Of a stretch of DNA of 27,215 nt, positions 1 through 7,327 are shown in pieces (position 1 is the stretch's first letter; every line of letters starts with the position of its first letter). The position numbers and the translations under genes were made by a program. The notes under the pieces are model-generated. The model saw only the letters and a program-made list of their open reading frames with translations. It did no database searches and was not told the DNA's origin. Source of the DNA: CAZGMC01 sp964526565 (GTDB lineage: Bacteria > Pseudomonadota > Alphaproteobacteria > DSM-16000 > Inquilinaceae); the NCBI GenBank assembly GCA_964526565.1, contig CAZGMC010000059.1, positions 1-27,215 on the forward strand, written 5' to 3'.

Positions 1-138
1 CCCGGCCGTGGCGCGGGGCCCTTCATGGGTACAGCGGTCATACAAGGTCCGGACAGGGCCGATCCTGTCACTACACCTGAAAGCATTTACCGCCACGAGA
101 ACAGTGATATACGCCCGCTTGAGAGTCAGGAGCACGTC

Positions 139-366
139 ATGTCCGGTTCGCCGAAATCAGATCATGAACCCGCGGTGCATGTGGAGGCCGTGGCGCAGGC
201 TCATGCTGCTGCCAGCCTGTGGGCCACGCTCAACGGGCTCGAGCGGCAGGCCAAGGATACCGGCCTGGCCGACCTGGCCTTCTTCATCGGCCTGGCGCGG
301 GTGGCCGCCGAGGAGTTCCTGCGCGACACCATACAGGACGATGCCCAGCCCATCATGCGCAACTGA
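139..366 (+). CDS. Small hypothetical protein (75 aa)
   Basis: I do not recognise this protein. It is short and helix-prone: a charged N-terminus is followed by an Ala-rich stretch (EAVAQAHAAASLWATL) and a hydrophobic helix (LADLAFFIGLARVAAEEFL), with an acidic-polar end. No signal peptide, Cys pair or known motif is visible. The ATG at 139 is preferred over the in-frame ATG at 25 because AGGAG lies at 128-132, six bases upstream. The frame shows the strong third-position GC expected of a real gene here. It stands alone: the next gene (740-1300) converges on it across a stretch holding a palindromic repeat. A small soluble or peripheral helical protein is likely, but the function is unknown. 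Confidence 0.6.
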   Translation: MSGSPKSDHEPAVHVEAVAQAHAAASLWATLNGLERQAKDTGLADLAFFIGLARVAAEEFLRDTIQDDAQPIMRN

Positions 367-739
367 ACGGCCCGGGCTTCAAGGGAGATGCAAGTCGTGA
401 CACCAGCGGCCCTTCCTCATGACCGGACGACGGCACCGGCTGGTGCCAAGGCGGGCATGCATGGTACAGGTCGACCGCTTCGGCATCTGCAATGATCTTC
501 GGTATGTCTGCCAGGCATATCCGCCAGAAAGCACGTCATCGCGAGCGCAGCGTGGCGAGGCAGACCCGGAGCCGCCAGTTCAGCAAGTCATCAATCGCGC
601 TTGCGGCACCACTGGATCGCCACGCTTCGCTCACGATGCTGGGTGGGATCTTGCCTGGAACGGTGCTGCTGTCCTCAGTATTTGACCTGTACCATAGTTT
701 ACCATAGTCGGTCCTGCCGCTGGACCGGTCCTTGGTCCC
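367..739. other. Non-coding stretch between convergent genes
   Basis: No convincing gene lies here. A possible 88-codon frame (419-685) lacks a ribosome binding site, runs through the palindromic repeat and resembles nothing. Base composition is less GC-biased than in the neighbouring genes. The only clear structure is the long imperfect inverted repeat at 535-640. The stretch 660-710, with a duplicated accatagt, is relatively AT-rich, but no stem followed by a T-run stands out. Confidence 0.6.
535..640. repeat. REP-like long inverted repeat
   Basis: The left arm 535-563 (starts GTCATCGCGAGCGCAGCGTG) and the reverse complement of the right arm 612-640 agree at most of 29 positions, with a 48-base centre. 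The core GCGAGCG-AGCGTGGCGA resembles dispersed intergenic palindromes that recur in alphaproteobacterial genomes (of the kind GTCATTGCGAGCGAAGCGTGGCAATCC). It lies between two convergent genes, the usual place for such elements. No transposase is present, so it would be a non-autonomous element. That it is repeated elsewhere is an inference from recall. Confidence 0.6.
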
Positions 740-1300
740 TCAGCCCGCCGCGGCGGCGCGCTGGTGCCACCAGGTGCGGGTGCGGTCCAGGTTGGTGCGG
801 GTCTCGTGGTCGTGGACCGGCATCAGCGCCTCGTGCCGCGCCAGCAGGGCATCGAGGAAGGCCGCCATCACCGCGGCCATCTCGGGCGTGACCGGCACCT
901 CCTCCAGCCGCTGCGGCCTGCGGCTGTCGAAGCGCAGGGCCAGGGCCAGGCTGTCGAACGCCCTGGCCCAGCCGTCGGCGCACAGCACCAGCTCCATGAT
1001 CTCGGGCATGGCGGCGAGCCACTCCGTCCTGGTCACGCAAGGATGATGGGCCAGGACCACGGCCGCGTCGTCCACGGAAAAGTGCCGCCAGGTCCGCCCG
1101 GCAAGATGGGCGTGGCAGGCCGCCGCCTCGCTCTCCCCGGCCTCCGACGGCGCCGGGCCGCGGCGGATCGGGCCGGGCGGCCGCAGGGGGGCGAAGGCGG
1201 CGCGGGCGCGGTCGAGCAGCGCCGTGTCGGGCGCCACGGTCAGGCCCACCATCTCGATGGTGCCGTCGATCGGGTCGATCAGCTCTACCGTCCTTGGCAT
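740..1300 (-). CDS. Hypothetical protein (186 aa)
   Basis: I do not recognise this soluble protein. It begins MPRTVELIDPIDGTIEMVGLTV and contains a Cys/His-rich middle (EAAACHAHLAGRTWRHFSVDDAAVVLAHHPCVTR) and a C-terminal His-containing helix (ALLARHEALMPVHDHETR). The scattered His and Cys residues could bind a metal, but they do not form a motif I can name. The start at 1300 is chosen over the ATG at 1327 because GAGAGGA lies about eight bases upstream of it, while the longer start has no ribosome binding site. No signal peptide or membrane segment is present. It lies about 100 bp downstream of rph on the same strand and may be co-transcribed with it. Confidence 0.55.
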   Translation of the reverse strand: MPRTVELIDPIDGTIEMVGLTVAPDTALLDRARAAFAPLRPPGPIRRGPAPSEAGESEAAACHAHLAGRTWRHFSVDDAAVVLAHHPCVTRTEWLAAMPEIMELVLCADGWARAFDSLALALRFDSRRPQRLEEVPVTPEMAAVMAAFLDALLARHEALMPVHDHETRTNLDRTRTWWHQRAAAAG

Positions 1301-1396
1301 CGCGCCGTCCTCTCCGTGTGCCGCCATGACAGGCGCCCGTTCCCGCTCCGACCCGCGGCCGCCGCCGCCGCGCCCGGACCGCGCGGCGCCATCACG

Positions 1397-2185
1397 CTAG
1401 GCCGTCGCCGCCTCCAGGACCGCGCGCTGCAGCGCCGTCAGTTCGGCGATCCCGGCGCGGGCCAGCCGCATCAGCTCCAGGAAGGCCGTCTCGTCGAACG
1501 GGGCACGCTCGGCGGTCACCTGGATCTCGACCAGGCCGCCGGCCTCGGTCAGCACGAAGTTGGCATCGGCCTCGGCCGCCGAGTCCTCGGCATAATCCAG
1601 GTCCAGCAGCGGCACGCCGCGGACGATGCCGCACGACACCGCGGCCACCCGGTCGGTCAGCGGCATGGTGCGCAGGGCGCCGATCTCCGTCAGGTGGCGG
1701 CAGGCCAGGGCCAGGGCGACAAAGCCGCCGGTGATCGACGCCGTGCGCGTGCCGCCGTCGGCCTGCAGCACGTCGCAGTCGACCTTGATCTGGATTTCCC
1801 CAAGCGCCTTCAGGTTGGTCACGGCCCGCAGGGAGCGGCCGATCAGGCGCTGGATTTCCAGTGTCCGGCCGCCCTGGCGGCCGCGCGCCGCCTCGCGGTC
1901 GGTGCGCTCGTCGGTGGCCCGCGGCAGCATGCCGTACTCCGCCGTCACCCAGCCGCGGCCGGTCCCCTTCATCCAGCCCGGCACCCGGTTCTCCACCGTG
2001 GCGGTGCACAGCACGTGGGTGTCGCCGCAGCGAATCAGGCACGAGCCTTCGGCATACTTGTTGACGTCGGTCTCCAGCAGGACCGGCCGCAGGGTATCGG
2101 CGGCGCGGCCGCCGCTGCGGCCGGCCGATTGCGGCGCCGCCGCGCCATGAGCCGTCCCGCAGGCTGGGTTCGAAGAGGCGATCAT
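1397..2185 (-). CDS. rph: Ribonuclease PH
   Basis: RNase PH is a phosphate-dependent 3'-5' exoribonuclease that trims tRNA precursors and works as a ring-shaped hexamer in the cytoplasm. The family signature is continuous: LRPVLLETDVNKYAEGSCLI, then GDTHVLCTATVE, GRGWVTAEYGMLPRATDERT, GRTLEIQRLIGRSLRAV, DCDVLQADGGTRTASITGGF and a final acidic LDLDYAEDSAAEADANFVLT. At 262 aa it is slightly longer than the usual roughly 240 because of a 30-residue Gly/Ala/Ser-rich N-terminal extension. The ATG at 2185 has AAAGGA seven bases upstream, so the extension looks translated. It is divergent from hrcA, a common alphaproteobacterial arrangement. Confidence 0.96.
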   Translation of the reverse strand: MIASSNPACGTAHGAAAPQSAGRSGGRAADTLRPVLLETDVNKYAEGSCLIRCGDTHVLCTATVENRVPGWMKGTGRGWVTAEYGMLPRATDERTDREAARGRQGGRTLEIQRLIGRSLRAVTNLKALGEIQIKVDCDVLQADGGTRTASITGGFVALALACRHLTEIGALRTMPLTDRVAAVSCGIVRGVPLLDLDYAEDSAAEADANFVLTEAGGLVEIQVTAERAPFDETAFLELMRLARAGIAELTALQRAVLEAATA

Positions 2186-2264
2186 GCGACATTCCTTTGC
2201 GCTTCGGGCTGCGGCAGGCTATCCCGGAGCCCGGCCCGCCGTCCAGGGCGCCGCCTGGGCCGGG

Positions 2265-2293
2265 CGTTGAATCGCCACGCCGCGCCCCCACAT
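2265..2293 (+). promoter_or_regulatory. Candidate sigma-32 (heat-shock) promoter for hrcA-grpE
   Basis: CGTTGAAT (2265-2272), a 13-base spacer and CCCCACAT (2286-2293) resemble the heat-shock consensus CTTGAAA-N13-CCCCATNT, with the mismatches mainly at the ends of the -35 element and one base of the -10. Location just before two heat-shock genes supports it. Transcription would begin near 2300, only about nine bases before the ATG at 2309, which would favour the internal start at 2348. No CIRCE element (TTAGCACTC-N9-GAGTGCTAA) is visible here. Confidence 0.4.
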
Positions 2294-2308
2294 TGCGGTC
2301 GCTGAGAC

Positions 2309-3406
2309 ATGGACAGACTGCACGGGCTGCACACCTCGTCGAAAGAAATGATTGCGGAGCTGAACGACCGCTCGCGCGACATCTTTCGGCACATCGTCGA
2401 CGCCTACGTCGAGACGGGTGAGCCGGTCGGCTCGCGCACCATCTCGCGGCGGCTCGGCATGAGCCTGTCGCCGGCGACGATCCGCAACGTGATGGCCGAC
2501 CTGGAGGACCTGGGGCTGCTCTACGCGCCGCACACCTCGGCCGGCCGTATCCCCACCGACGTGGGTCTGCGCCTGTTCGTGCACGGCCTGCTGGAGTTCG
2601 GTGATGTGAGCGAGGACGAGCGCACCAACATCGAGGCACAGTGCACCGCCGCCGGACGCAGTTTCGCCGGCATCCTGGAGGACGCCACGGCGGCCCTGGC
2701 CGGCCTGTCGCGGTGCGCCGGGCTGGTGCTGGCGCCCAAGACCGACCGGCCGCTCAAGCACATCGAGTTCATCAACCTGGCGCCGGGCCGCGCCCTGGTG
2801 GTCATGGTCACCGAGGAGGGGCTGGTCGAGAACCGGGTGGTCGAGGTGCCGCTGGGCCTGCCCGCCTCGACCCTGGTCGCCGCCTCCAACTATCTCAGCG
2901 CCCGGCTGGTCGGCCGCACGGTGGCCGAGGCCCGCGCCGAGATCACCACCGAGATCGAGGCGCACAAGAGCCAGCTCGACGCCCTGACCACCAGCCTGGT
3001 CGAGGCCGGGCTGGCGGTGTGGGGTGGCGGCTCGCCCGGCACCCTGATCGTCAAGGGCCAGTCGCGGCTGCTCAGCGACGTCACGGCGCTGGACGACCTG
3101 GAGCGGGTGCGCACCCTGTTCGAGGCTTTGGAGACCAGGGAAGCCATGCTGCGCCTGCTCGACGCCGCCAACCAGGCGGAGGGCGTGCAGATCTACATCG
3201 GCGCCGAGAATTCCTTGTTCAGCCATGCCGGCTGTTCGATGATCATCGCGCCCTACAAGGACGCCAGCGAGCACATCGTCGGGGCGATCGGCGTGATCGG
3301 CCCGACCCGTCTCAACTATGCCCGCATCGTGCCGATGGTCGACTACACCGCCAAGGTCATCGGCCGGCTGCTGGGCAACACCAGCCACGAGCACCAGCTA
3401 GCATGA
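2309..3406 (+). CDS. hrcA: Heat-inducible transcription repressor HrcA
   Basis: HrcA represses groESL and related chaperone genes by binding CIRCE operators; GroEL assists its folding, so titration of GroEL by unfolded protein relieves repression. The N-terminal winged helix is clear (LNDRSRDIFRHIVDAYVETGEPVGSRTISRRLGMSLSPATIRNVMADLEDLGLLYAPHTSAGRIPT). The GAF-like middle and the end (IYIGAENSLFSHAGCSMIIAPYKDASEHIVGAIGVIGPTRLNYARIVPMVDYTAKVIGRLL) also match. At 365 aa it has family length. Two starts are possible: ATG 2309, with a weak ribosome binding site, and ATG 2348 (MIAELNDRSR), preceded by GAAAGAA and closer to typical HrcA N-termini. Its stop overlaps the grpE start, implying translational coupling. 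Confidence 0.97.
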   Translation: MDRLHGLHTSSKEMIAELNDRSRDIFRHIVDAYVETGEPVGSRTISRRLGMSLSPATIRNVMADLEDLGLLYAPHTSAGRIPTDVGLRLFVHGLLEFGDVSEDERTNIEAQCTAAGRSFAGILEDATAALAGLSRCAGLVLAPKTDRPLKHIEFINLAPGRALVVMVTEEGLVENRVVEVPLGLPASTLVAASNYLSARLVGRTVAEARAEITTEIEAHKSQLDALTTSLVEAGLAVWGGGSPGTLIVKGQSRLLSDVTALDDLERVRTLFEALETREAMLRLLDAANQAEGVQIYIGAENSLFSHAGCSMIIAPYKDASEHIVGAIGVIGPTRLNYARIVPMVDYTAKVIGRLLGNTSHEHQLA

Positions 3407-4116
3407 CGCCAGGCAGCATGACAAACGATACCCCGAAACCCGAGGACATCGAGGACGGCCCCCAGGCGACCGGCCCCCAGGCGACCGGCCCCCAGGCGAC
3501 CGGCCCCCAGGCGACCGGCCCCCAAATGGCCGTTGGCGAGGAGGCGGCGGCGGCGACAGCGGCCGGGGAGGCCGCCGCGCCCGAGGCGGCGGCGACAGCG
3601 CCCGGGTTGCCCGGTCCGGAGCAGGAGCTGGCCGAGTTGCGTGCCGAGAACGAGAAGCTGCGCGACCAGTTGCTGCGCGCCCTGGCCGATGCCGAGAACA
3701 CGCGCCGCCGCGCCCAGCGCGACAAGGAGGACACGGCCCGGTTCGCCGTGGCCGGGTTCGCTCGCGACCTGCTGACCACTGCCGACAACCTGCGCCGCGC
3801 GCTGGATGCCGTGCCGCAGGACGCGCGTCAGCAGGACTCGGCCCTGGCCGCCCTGATGGACGGTGTCGAGGTGACCGAGCGCGAGCTGCTCACCGTGTTC
3901 GAGCGGCATGGCCTGACCCGCATCGACCCGGTCGGCGAGAAGTTCGATCCGAACTACCACCAAGCCATGTACGAGGTCCCCGACAGCGGTCATGTCCCCG
4001 GCACCGTCGCCCACGTCATGCAGCCCGGCTATGTCCTGAACGGCCGCCTGCTGCGCCCGGCCATGGTCGGCGTCGCCAAGGGCGAGCCGCCGCAGAAGGT
4101 GGACAGGTCGGTGTAG
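3403..4116 (+). CDS. grpE: Nucleotide exchange factor GrpE
   Basis: GrpE drives ADP release from DnaK in the cytoplasmic Hsp70 cycle. After a disordered Pro/Gln/Ala-rich N-terminus (residues 1-70), a long coiled coil follows (EQELAELRAENEKLRDQLLRALADAENTRRRAQRDKEDTARFAVAGFARDLL), then the beta-wing end with GEKFDPNYHQAMYEVPD and HVMQPGYVLNGRLLRPAMVGVAKG, which is diagnostic. The ATG at 3403 overlaps the hrcA stop as ATGA; a second in-frame ATG lies at 3418. Residues 19-41 are four exact GPQAT repeats. At 237 aa it is longer than the usual 190-210, the excess being the N-terminus. dnaK and dnaJ do not follow. Confidence 0.97.
   Translation: MTPGSMTNDTPKPEDIEDGPQATGPQATGPQATGPQATGPQMAVGEEAAAATAAGEAAAPEAAATAPGLPGPEQELAELRAENEKLRDQLLRALADAENTRRRAQRDKEDTARFAVAGFARDLLTTADNLRRALDAVPQDARQQDSALAALMDGVEVTERELLTVFERHGLTRIDPVGEKFDPNYHQAMYEVPDSGHVPGTVAHVMQPGYVLNGRLLRPAMVGVAKGEPPQKVDRSV
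3457..3524 (+). repeat. 15-bp tandem array in grpE (4.5 copies)
   Basis: GGCCCCCAGGCGACC occurs four times without a mismatch (3457-3516), followed by a partial copy to 3524. It encodes (GPQAT)4-GPQ in the disordered N-terminus. The identity of the copies at every codon position points to recent slippage. Confidence 0.97.
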
Positions 4117-4161
4117 CGGCCGCAGCCCGGTCGTCTGCATGGGGCGCCTGCCTGGAGGGCC

Positions 4162-5295
4162 TCACGGCCCACCGTTCCTCCTCGGCAGCCTTGGGATATC
4201 CGGCCGCGCCGCGCCGCGGTGCAGCGTGCCGCCGGGCATCGGGTGCGGCACGCCGGTGGTGCCGGGCAGGCTGAGCGGCAGGCCGGCCAGCGCTCGCACC
4301 GCCAGATAGGCGAAGGCCTGCGCCTCCAGCGCGTCGCCGTCCCAGCCGACCGACTCGACCGGGTCGACCGGCACGCCCAGGCGGGCGCGCAGCAGCGCCA
4401 GCAGCGTCCGGTTGTGCCGGCCGCCGCCGGTAACCAGCCAGCGCGCCGGCGGCCGCGGCAGGTGGTGCCGCGCCCGCGCCACGGCCTCGGCGGTGAACAG
4501 GGTCAGCGTGGCGGTGCCGTCGGCGGCGGCCAGCCCGGCCACCGGGGCCGGATCGAAGTCGCCGCGGTCCAGCGACTTGGGCGGCTCGCGCCCGAAATAC
4601 GGGTGGTCGAGCAGCCGTGCCAGCGCCGTCGCGTCGACCCGCCCGGCCGCCGCCAGCGCCCCGCCCTCGTCGTACGGCCGGCCGGTATGGTGCCGCACCC
4701 AGTCGTCGACCAGCGCGTTGCCCGGTCCCGTGTCGAAGGCCAGCAGGGTGCTGTCATCGATGAAGGTGACGTTGGCGACGCCGCCGATGTTGAGCACCGC
4801 CAGCGGCCGGTCCAGGCCGCCGGCCAGGGCGGCATGGTACAGCGGCGCCAGCGGCGCCCCCTGGCCGCCGGCGGCGACGTCGGCGGCGCGGAAGTCGTCG
4901 ACCACGTCGATGCCGAGCCGCCCGGCCAGGGCCGCGCCGCCGCCGATCTGGCGGGTGATGCCGGCCTCCGGCCGGTGCAGGATGGTGTGGCCGTGGCAAC
5001 CGATGACGACGATCGTGTGCCGCCGCCGCCCCGCCCGGTCCAGCAGTGCCTCGACGGCGCCGGCGAAGGCCTCGCGCAGGGCACTCTCCAGCGCCAGCAG
5101 CGCGGCGGCGTCGGCGCGCTCCGGATCGTGCACCACCGCGGCCAGCCGGGCGCGCAGGTCGTCGGCATGGGGGACCGTCAGCCACGGCCCGGGCACGGCA
5201 ACGTCGCGGCCGTCGGTGTCGAGCAGGGCCACGTCGACTCCGTCCATCGACGTGCCGCTCATCACGCCCAGTGCCGTGACCGTGCCGTGCGCCAT
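4162..5295 (-). CDS. anmK: Anhydro-N-acetylmuramic acid kinase
   Basis: AnmK cleaves and phosphorylates 1,6-anhydro-MurNAc to MurNAc-6-phosphate during peptidoglycan recycling in the cytoplasm. Family motifs are in order: GVMSGTSMDGVDVALLD near the start, GCHGHTILHRP, IGGGAALAGRLGIDVVDDFRAADVAAGGQGAPLAPLYH, LNIGGVANVTF, FDTGPGNALVDDW, WLVTGGGRHNRTLL and the C-terminal WDGDALEAQAFAYLAVR. At 377 aa it has normal length. The ATG at 5295 is used rather than a start 30 codons upstream, because AAGGGG lies just before it and MAHGTVTALG begins directly at the first beta strand. It is convergent with grpE. Confidence 0.96.
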   Translation of the reverse strand: MAHGTVTALGVMSGTSMDGVDVALLDTDGRDVAVPGPWLTVPHADDLRARLAAVVHDPERADAAALLALESALREAFAGAVEALLDRAGRRRHTIVVIGCHGHTILHRPEAGITRQIGGGAALAGRLGIDVVDDFRAADVAAGGQGAPLAPLYHAALAGGLDRPLAVLNIGGVANVTFIDDSTLLAFDTGPGNALVDDWVRHHTGRPYDEGGALAAAGRVDATALARLLDHPYFGREPPKSLDRGDFDPAPVAGLAAADGTATLTLFTAEAVARARHHLPRPPARWLVTGGGRHNRTLLALLRARLGVPVDPVESVGWDGDALEAQAFAYLAVRALAGLPLSLPGTTGVPHPMPGGTLHRGAARPDIPRLPRRNGGP

Positions 5296-5508
5296 GCCGC
5301 GTCCCCTTCTTCCTGCCGTGGCCCCGCAGGTGCCGGCTACGCTAGTGTGCCGCGAGGTTGCCGGCAAGCACCACGGGAATGCCACGATTCCTCCGTTTCC
5401 TCACCGCCGGCGCGGTGATTATCGTGAGCATGCCGCGCTGCAGCCAAGGCGGGCACTCCCGCTCTGCACGCGGCGCATTCGGCTTCACAGGCTCGGGAGG
5501 AACCAGTC

Positions 5509-7152
5509 ATGCGATACGGAGTGGGCTTTGCCGTCCTGCTCGCCGGCACCATCGGTGCCGGCGGCGCGGCGCTGGCCGACGACCACCCTGCCGACACCAC
5601 CACCGAGGGATCGGTGGCGGTGGGCGGCGCAGCCACCGGCGAGATCGAGGCGCCCAACGATACCGACTGGTTCGCGGTGACGCTGGTCGGCGGCCAGGGC
5701 TATGCCATCGACCTGGAGGGCGCGCCGACCGGCCAGGGCACGCTGCCCGATCCGCTGCTGCGGTTGTACGATGCCGACGGCACCGAGATCGCCGCCGACG
5801 ACGATGGCGGCACCGGCTTCAATTCCCGGCTGATCTACACGCCGGAGGCGGACGGCACCTTCTACGTCGGGGCCGGCGCCTTCGCCGGGGCGACCGGCAC
5901 CTACACGGTGCGGGTCACCGAGTTCGTGCCGCCGCCGGACGACCATCCGGCCAGTGCCGAAACGGAGGGCAGCATCGAGGTCGGCGGCGTCGTCACCGGC
6001 GAGCTGGAGATGCAGGGCGACAGCGACTGGTTCCGCGTCGAGCTGCCCGGCGGGCAGCAGTACGCGATCGACCTGGAGGGCGCGGCCACGACCATGGGCA
6101 CGCTGTCCGACCCGATGCTGGTGCTGTACGACGCCGACGGCGCCGAGATCGACCGCAACGACGACGGCGGCGAAGGCCTGAACAGCCGGCTGATCGTCTC
6201 GGCCGAGACCGACACGACGTATTTCGTTGGCGCCGCTGCGTTCGGTGACGCGACCGGCACCTATACGGTGAGCGTCGAGGAATATGTGCCGCCGCCGGAC
6301 GATTTCGCCGATGGTCCGGACACGGCCGGCGAGGTGGCGGTGGGCGGCTCCGTCACCGGCGAGATCGGCACGGCCGGGGACGAGGACTGGTTCGCGGTGA
6401 CACTGCAGGCCGGCCAGGGCTATGCCATCGATGTCGAGGGCTCCGATACCGGCGGCGGCACGCTGATGGACCCGTACGCGCTGCTGTACGATGCCGACGG
6501 CAATGTCGTCGCCCAGGACGACGACGGCGGCCAGGGCTTCAACTCGCGGATCCTGTTCACGCCGGACACGACGGGCCAGTATTATGCCGCCGCCGCCTCG
6601 TTCGGCGAGGCGACGGGAACCTACACCCTGAGCGTCGAGGCGTACGTGCCGCCGCCGGACGACTACGGCGATGACATTGACGGCGCCGGCGCGGTGACCG
6701 CCGGCGGCTCCGTCACCGGCGAGATCGGGGTGCCCGGCGACATCGACCTGTTCGCCGTCGACCTGCGCGCCGGCGTGCCGTACACCTTCGACCTGGAGGG
6801 GGCGCCGACCGGCATGGGCAGCCTGCCCGACCCGCTGCTGGTGCTGCTCGACGCCCAGGGCCGCGAGCTGACCGGCAACGACGACTGGGGCGGCACGTTC
6901 AACTCGCAGATCACCTTCACGCCGCCCGCCGCCGGCACCTACTATCTGTCGGCCGAGGCGTTCGCCGACAACACCGGCACGTACACCCTGACGGTGCGCG
7001 GTACCGGCGGTGCCACCGGCACCGGCGGCGACGGCACCAACATCGTGATCATCGTCGAGATGACCGACGGCCAGCGTGTCCGCCTGGTCGTGCCCCGCAC
7101 CTACCTGCCGGAGGTCGAGTCGATCTTCATCGGCCCGGACATGGTGGACTAG
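5509..7152 (+). CDS. Secreted protein of four tandem PPC domains
   Basis: A Sec signal peptide (residues 1-23, ending AALA) is followed by four bacterial pre-peptidase C-terminal (PPC)-type beta-sandwich repeats starting at residues 24, 144, 264 and 384, and a 45-residue tail (from about 499). Each repeat reads DDxxA-V-GGxVTGEIExxxDxDWFAVxLxxGQxYAIDLEG-DPxLxLYDADG-DDGG-FNSRIxFTP-YYVxAxAF-TGTYTLxVxxYVPPPDD. The repeats are precisely 120 residues long, with no indels among the first three boundaries. PPC domains normally accompany secreted peptidases, but no catalytic domain is present here. The acidic DADG and DDDGG loops could bind calcium (inference). GGGAGG at 5495-5500 is the ribosome binding site. 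Role unknown; surface or periplasmic binding is plausible. Confidence 0.85.
   Translation: MRYGVGFAVLLAGTIGAGGAALADDHPADTTTEGSVAVGGAATGEIEAPNDTDWFAVTLVGGQGYAIDLEGAPTGQGTLPDPLLRLYDADGTEIAADDDGGTGFNSRLIYTPEADGTFYVGAGAFAGATGTYTVRVTEFVPPPDDHPASAETEGSIEVGGVVTGELEMQGDSDWFRVELPGGQQYAIDLEGAATTMGTLSDPMLVLYDADGAEIDRNDDGGEGLNSRLIVSAETDTTYFVGAAAFGDATGTYTVSVEEYVPPPDDFADGPDTAGEVAVGGSVTGEIGTAGDEDWFAVTLQAGQGYAIDVEGSDTGGGTLMDPYALLYDADGNVVAQDDDGGQGFNSRILFTPDTTGQYYAAAASFGEATGTYTLSVEAYVPPPDDYGDDIDGAGAVTAGGSVTGEIGVPGDIDLFAVDLRAGVPYTFDLEGAPTGMGSLPDPLLVLLDAQGRELTGNDDWGGTFNSQITFTPPAAGTYYLSAEAFADNTGTYTLTVRGTGGATGTGGDGTNIVIIVEMTDGQRVRLVVPRTYLPEVESIFIGPDMVD
5578..7002 (+). repeat. Four 360-bp coding repeats (PPC modules)
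   Basis: Module boundaries fall at 5578, 5938, 6298 and 6658, a fixed 360-bp period; the junction GTGCCGCCGCCGGACGA recurs at the same phase each time. Copies have diverged by substitution but not by length until the fourth, which ends about five codons early at the Gly/Thr-rich tail. Confidence 0.9.
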
Positions 7153-7165
7153 CCCGGACCTGATG

Positions 7166-7195
7166 CCGGCCGCGGCCAATGGCGGCCGCGGCCGG
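7166..7195. terminator. Strong hairpin between convergent genes
   Basis: CCGGCCGCGGCC (7166-7177) and its exact complement GGCCGCGGCCGG (7184-7195) form a 12-bp stem with a six-base loop, 14 bases after the PPC gene stop. No T-run follows on either strand, so it is not a textbook intrinsic terminator. It could stop or protect the 3' ends of transcripts from both sides. Confidence 0.5.
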
Positions 7196-7222
7196 TGTCT
7201 CCGGTTCCGCTTCCTGGCGACC

Positions 7223-7318
7223 TTCGGCAGGGGCCCGGCCGGGCCGGGCCGGGCCGGGGCGGGCCGGGGCGGCGCTCCTTCGTTCGGCAGGGGCCCGGGC
7301 GGGGCGGGGTGGGGCCGG
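7223..7318. repeat. G/C pentamer and 60-bp direct repeat in convergent intergenic gap
   Basis: TTCGGCAGGGGCCCGG occurs at 7223-7238 and again at 7283-7298, 60 bases apart. Between them run several copies of the pentamer CCGGG and related GGGCGG blocks. The stretch is almost pure G and C with strong strand asymmetry and lies in the shared 3' region of the PPC gene and cobD. No gene is apparent. Confidence 0.7.
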
Positions 7319-7327
7319 TCCGACCGC

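Noticed and set aside
419..685. 88-codon frame in the first intergenic gap
   Set aside because: It has no ribosome binding site, runs through the palindromic repeat and shows no recognisable protein features.
764..2305. Long open frame (513 codons) on the plus strand over rph
   Set aside because: It is the mirror of the minus-strand genes, rich in Arg, Gly and Ala as expected from shadow frames in GC-rich DNA, and rph on the other strand is certain.
2186..2308. CIRCE operator before hrcA
   Set aside because: No sequence close to TTAGCACTC-N9-GAGTGCTAA was found on either strand of the rph-hrcA gap.
3457..3524. Tandem array as a CRISPR
   Set aside because: Units are 15 bp, directly adjacent with no spacers, and lie in frame within grpE. 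The same holds for the other arrays.
4157..4170. GGGCC-TCAC-GGCCC stem at the anmK end as a terminator
   Set aside because: It has only a 5-bp stem, overlaps the stop codon and has no T-run; such stems are common in this base composition.
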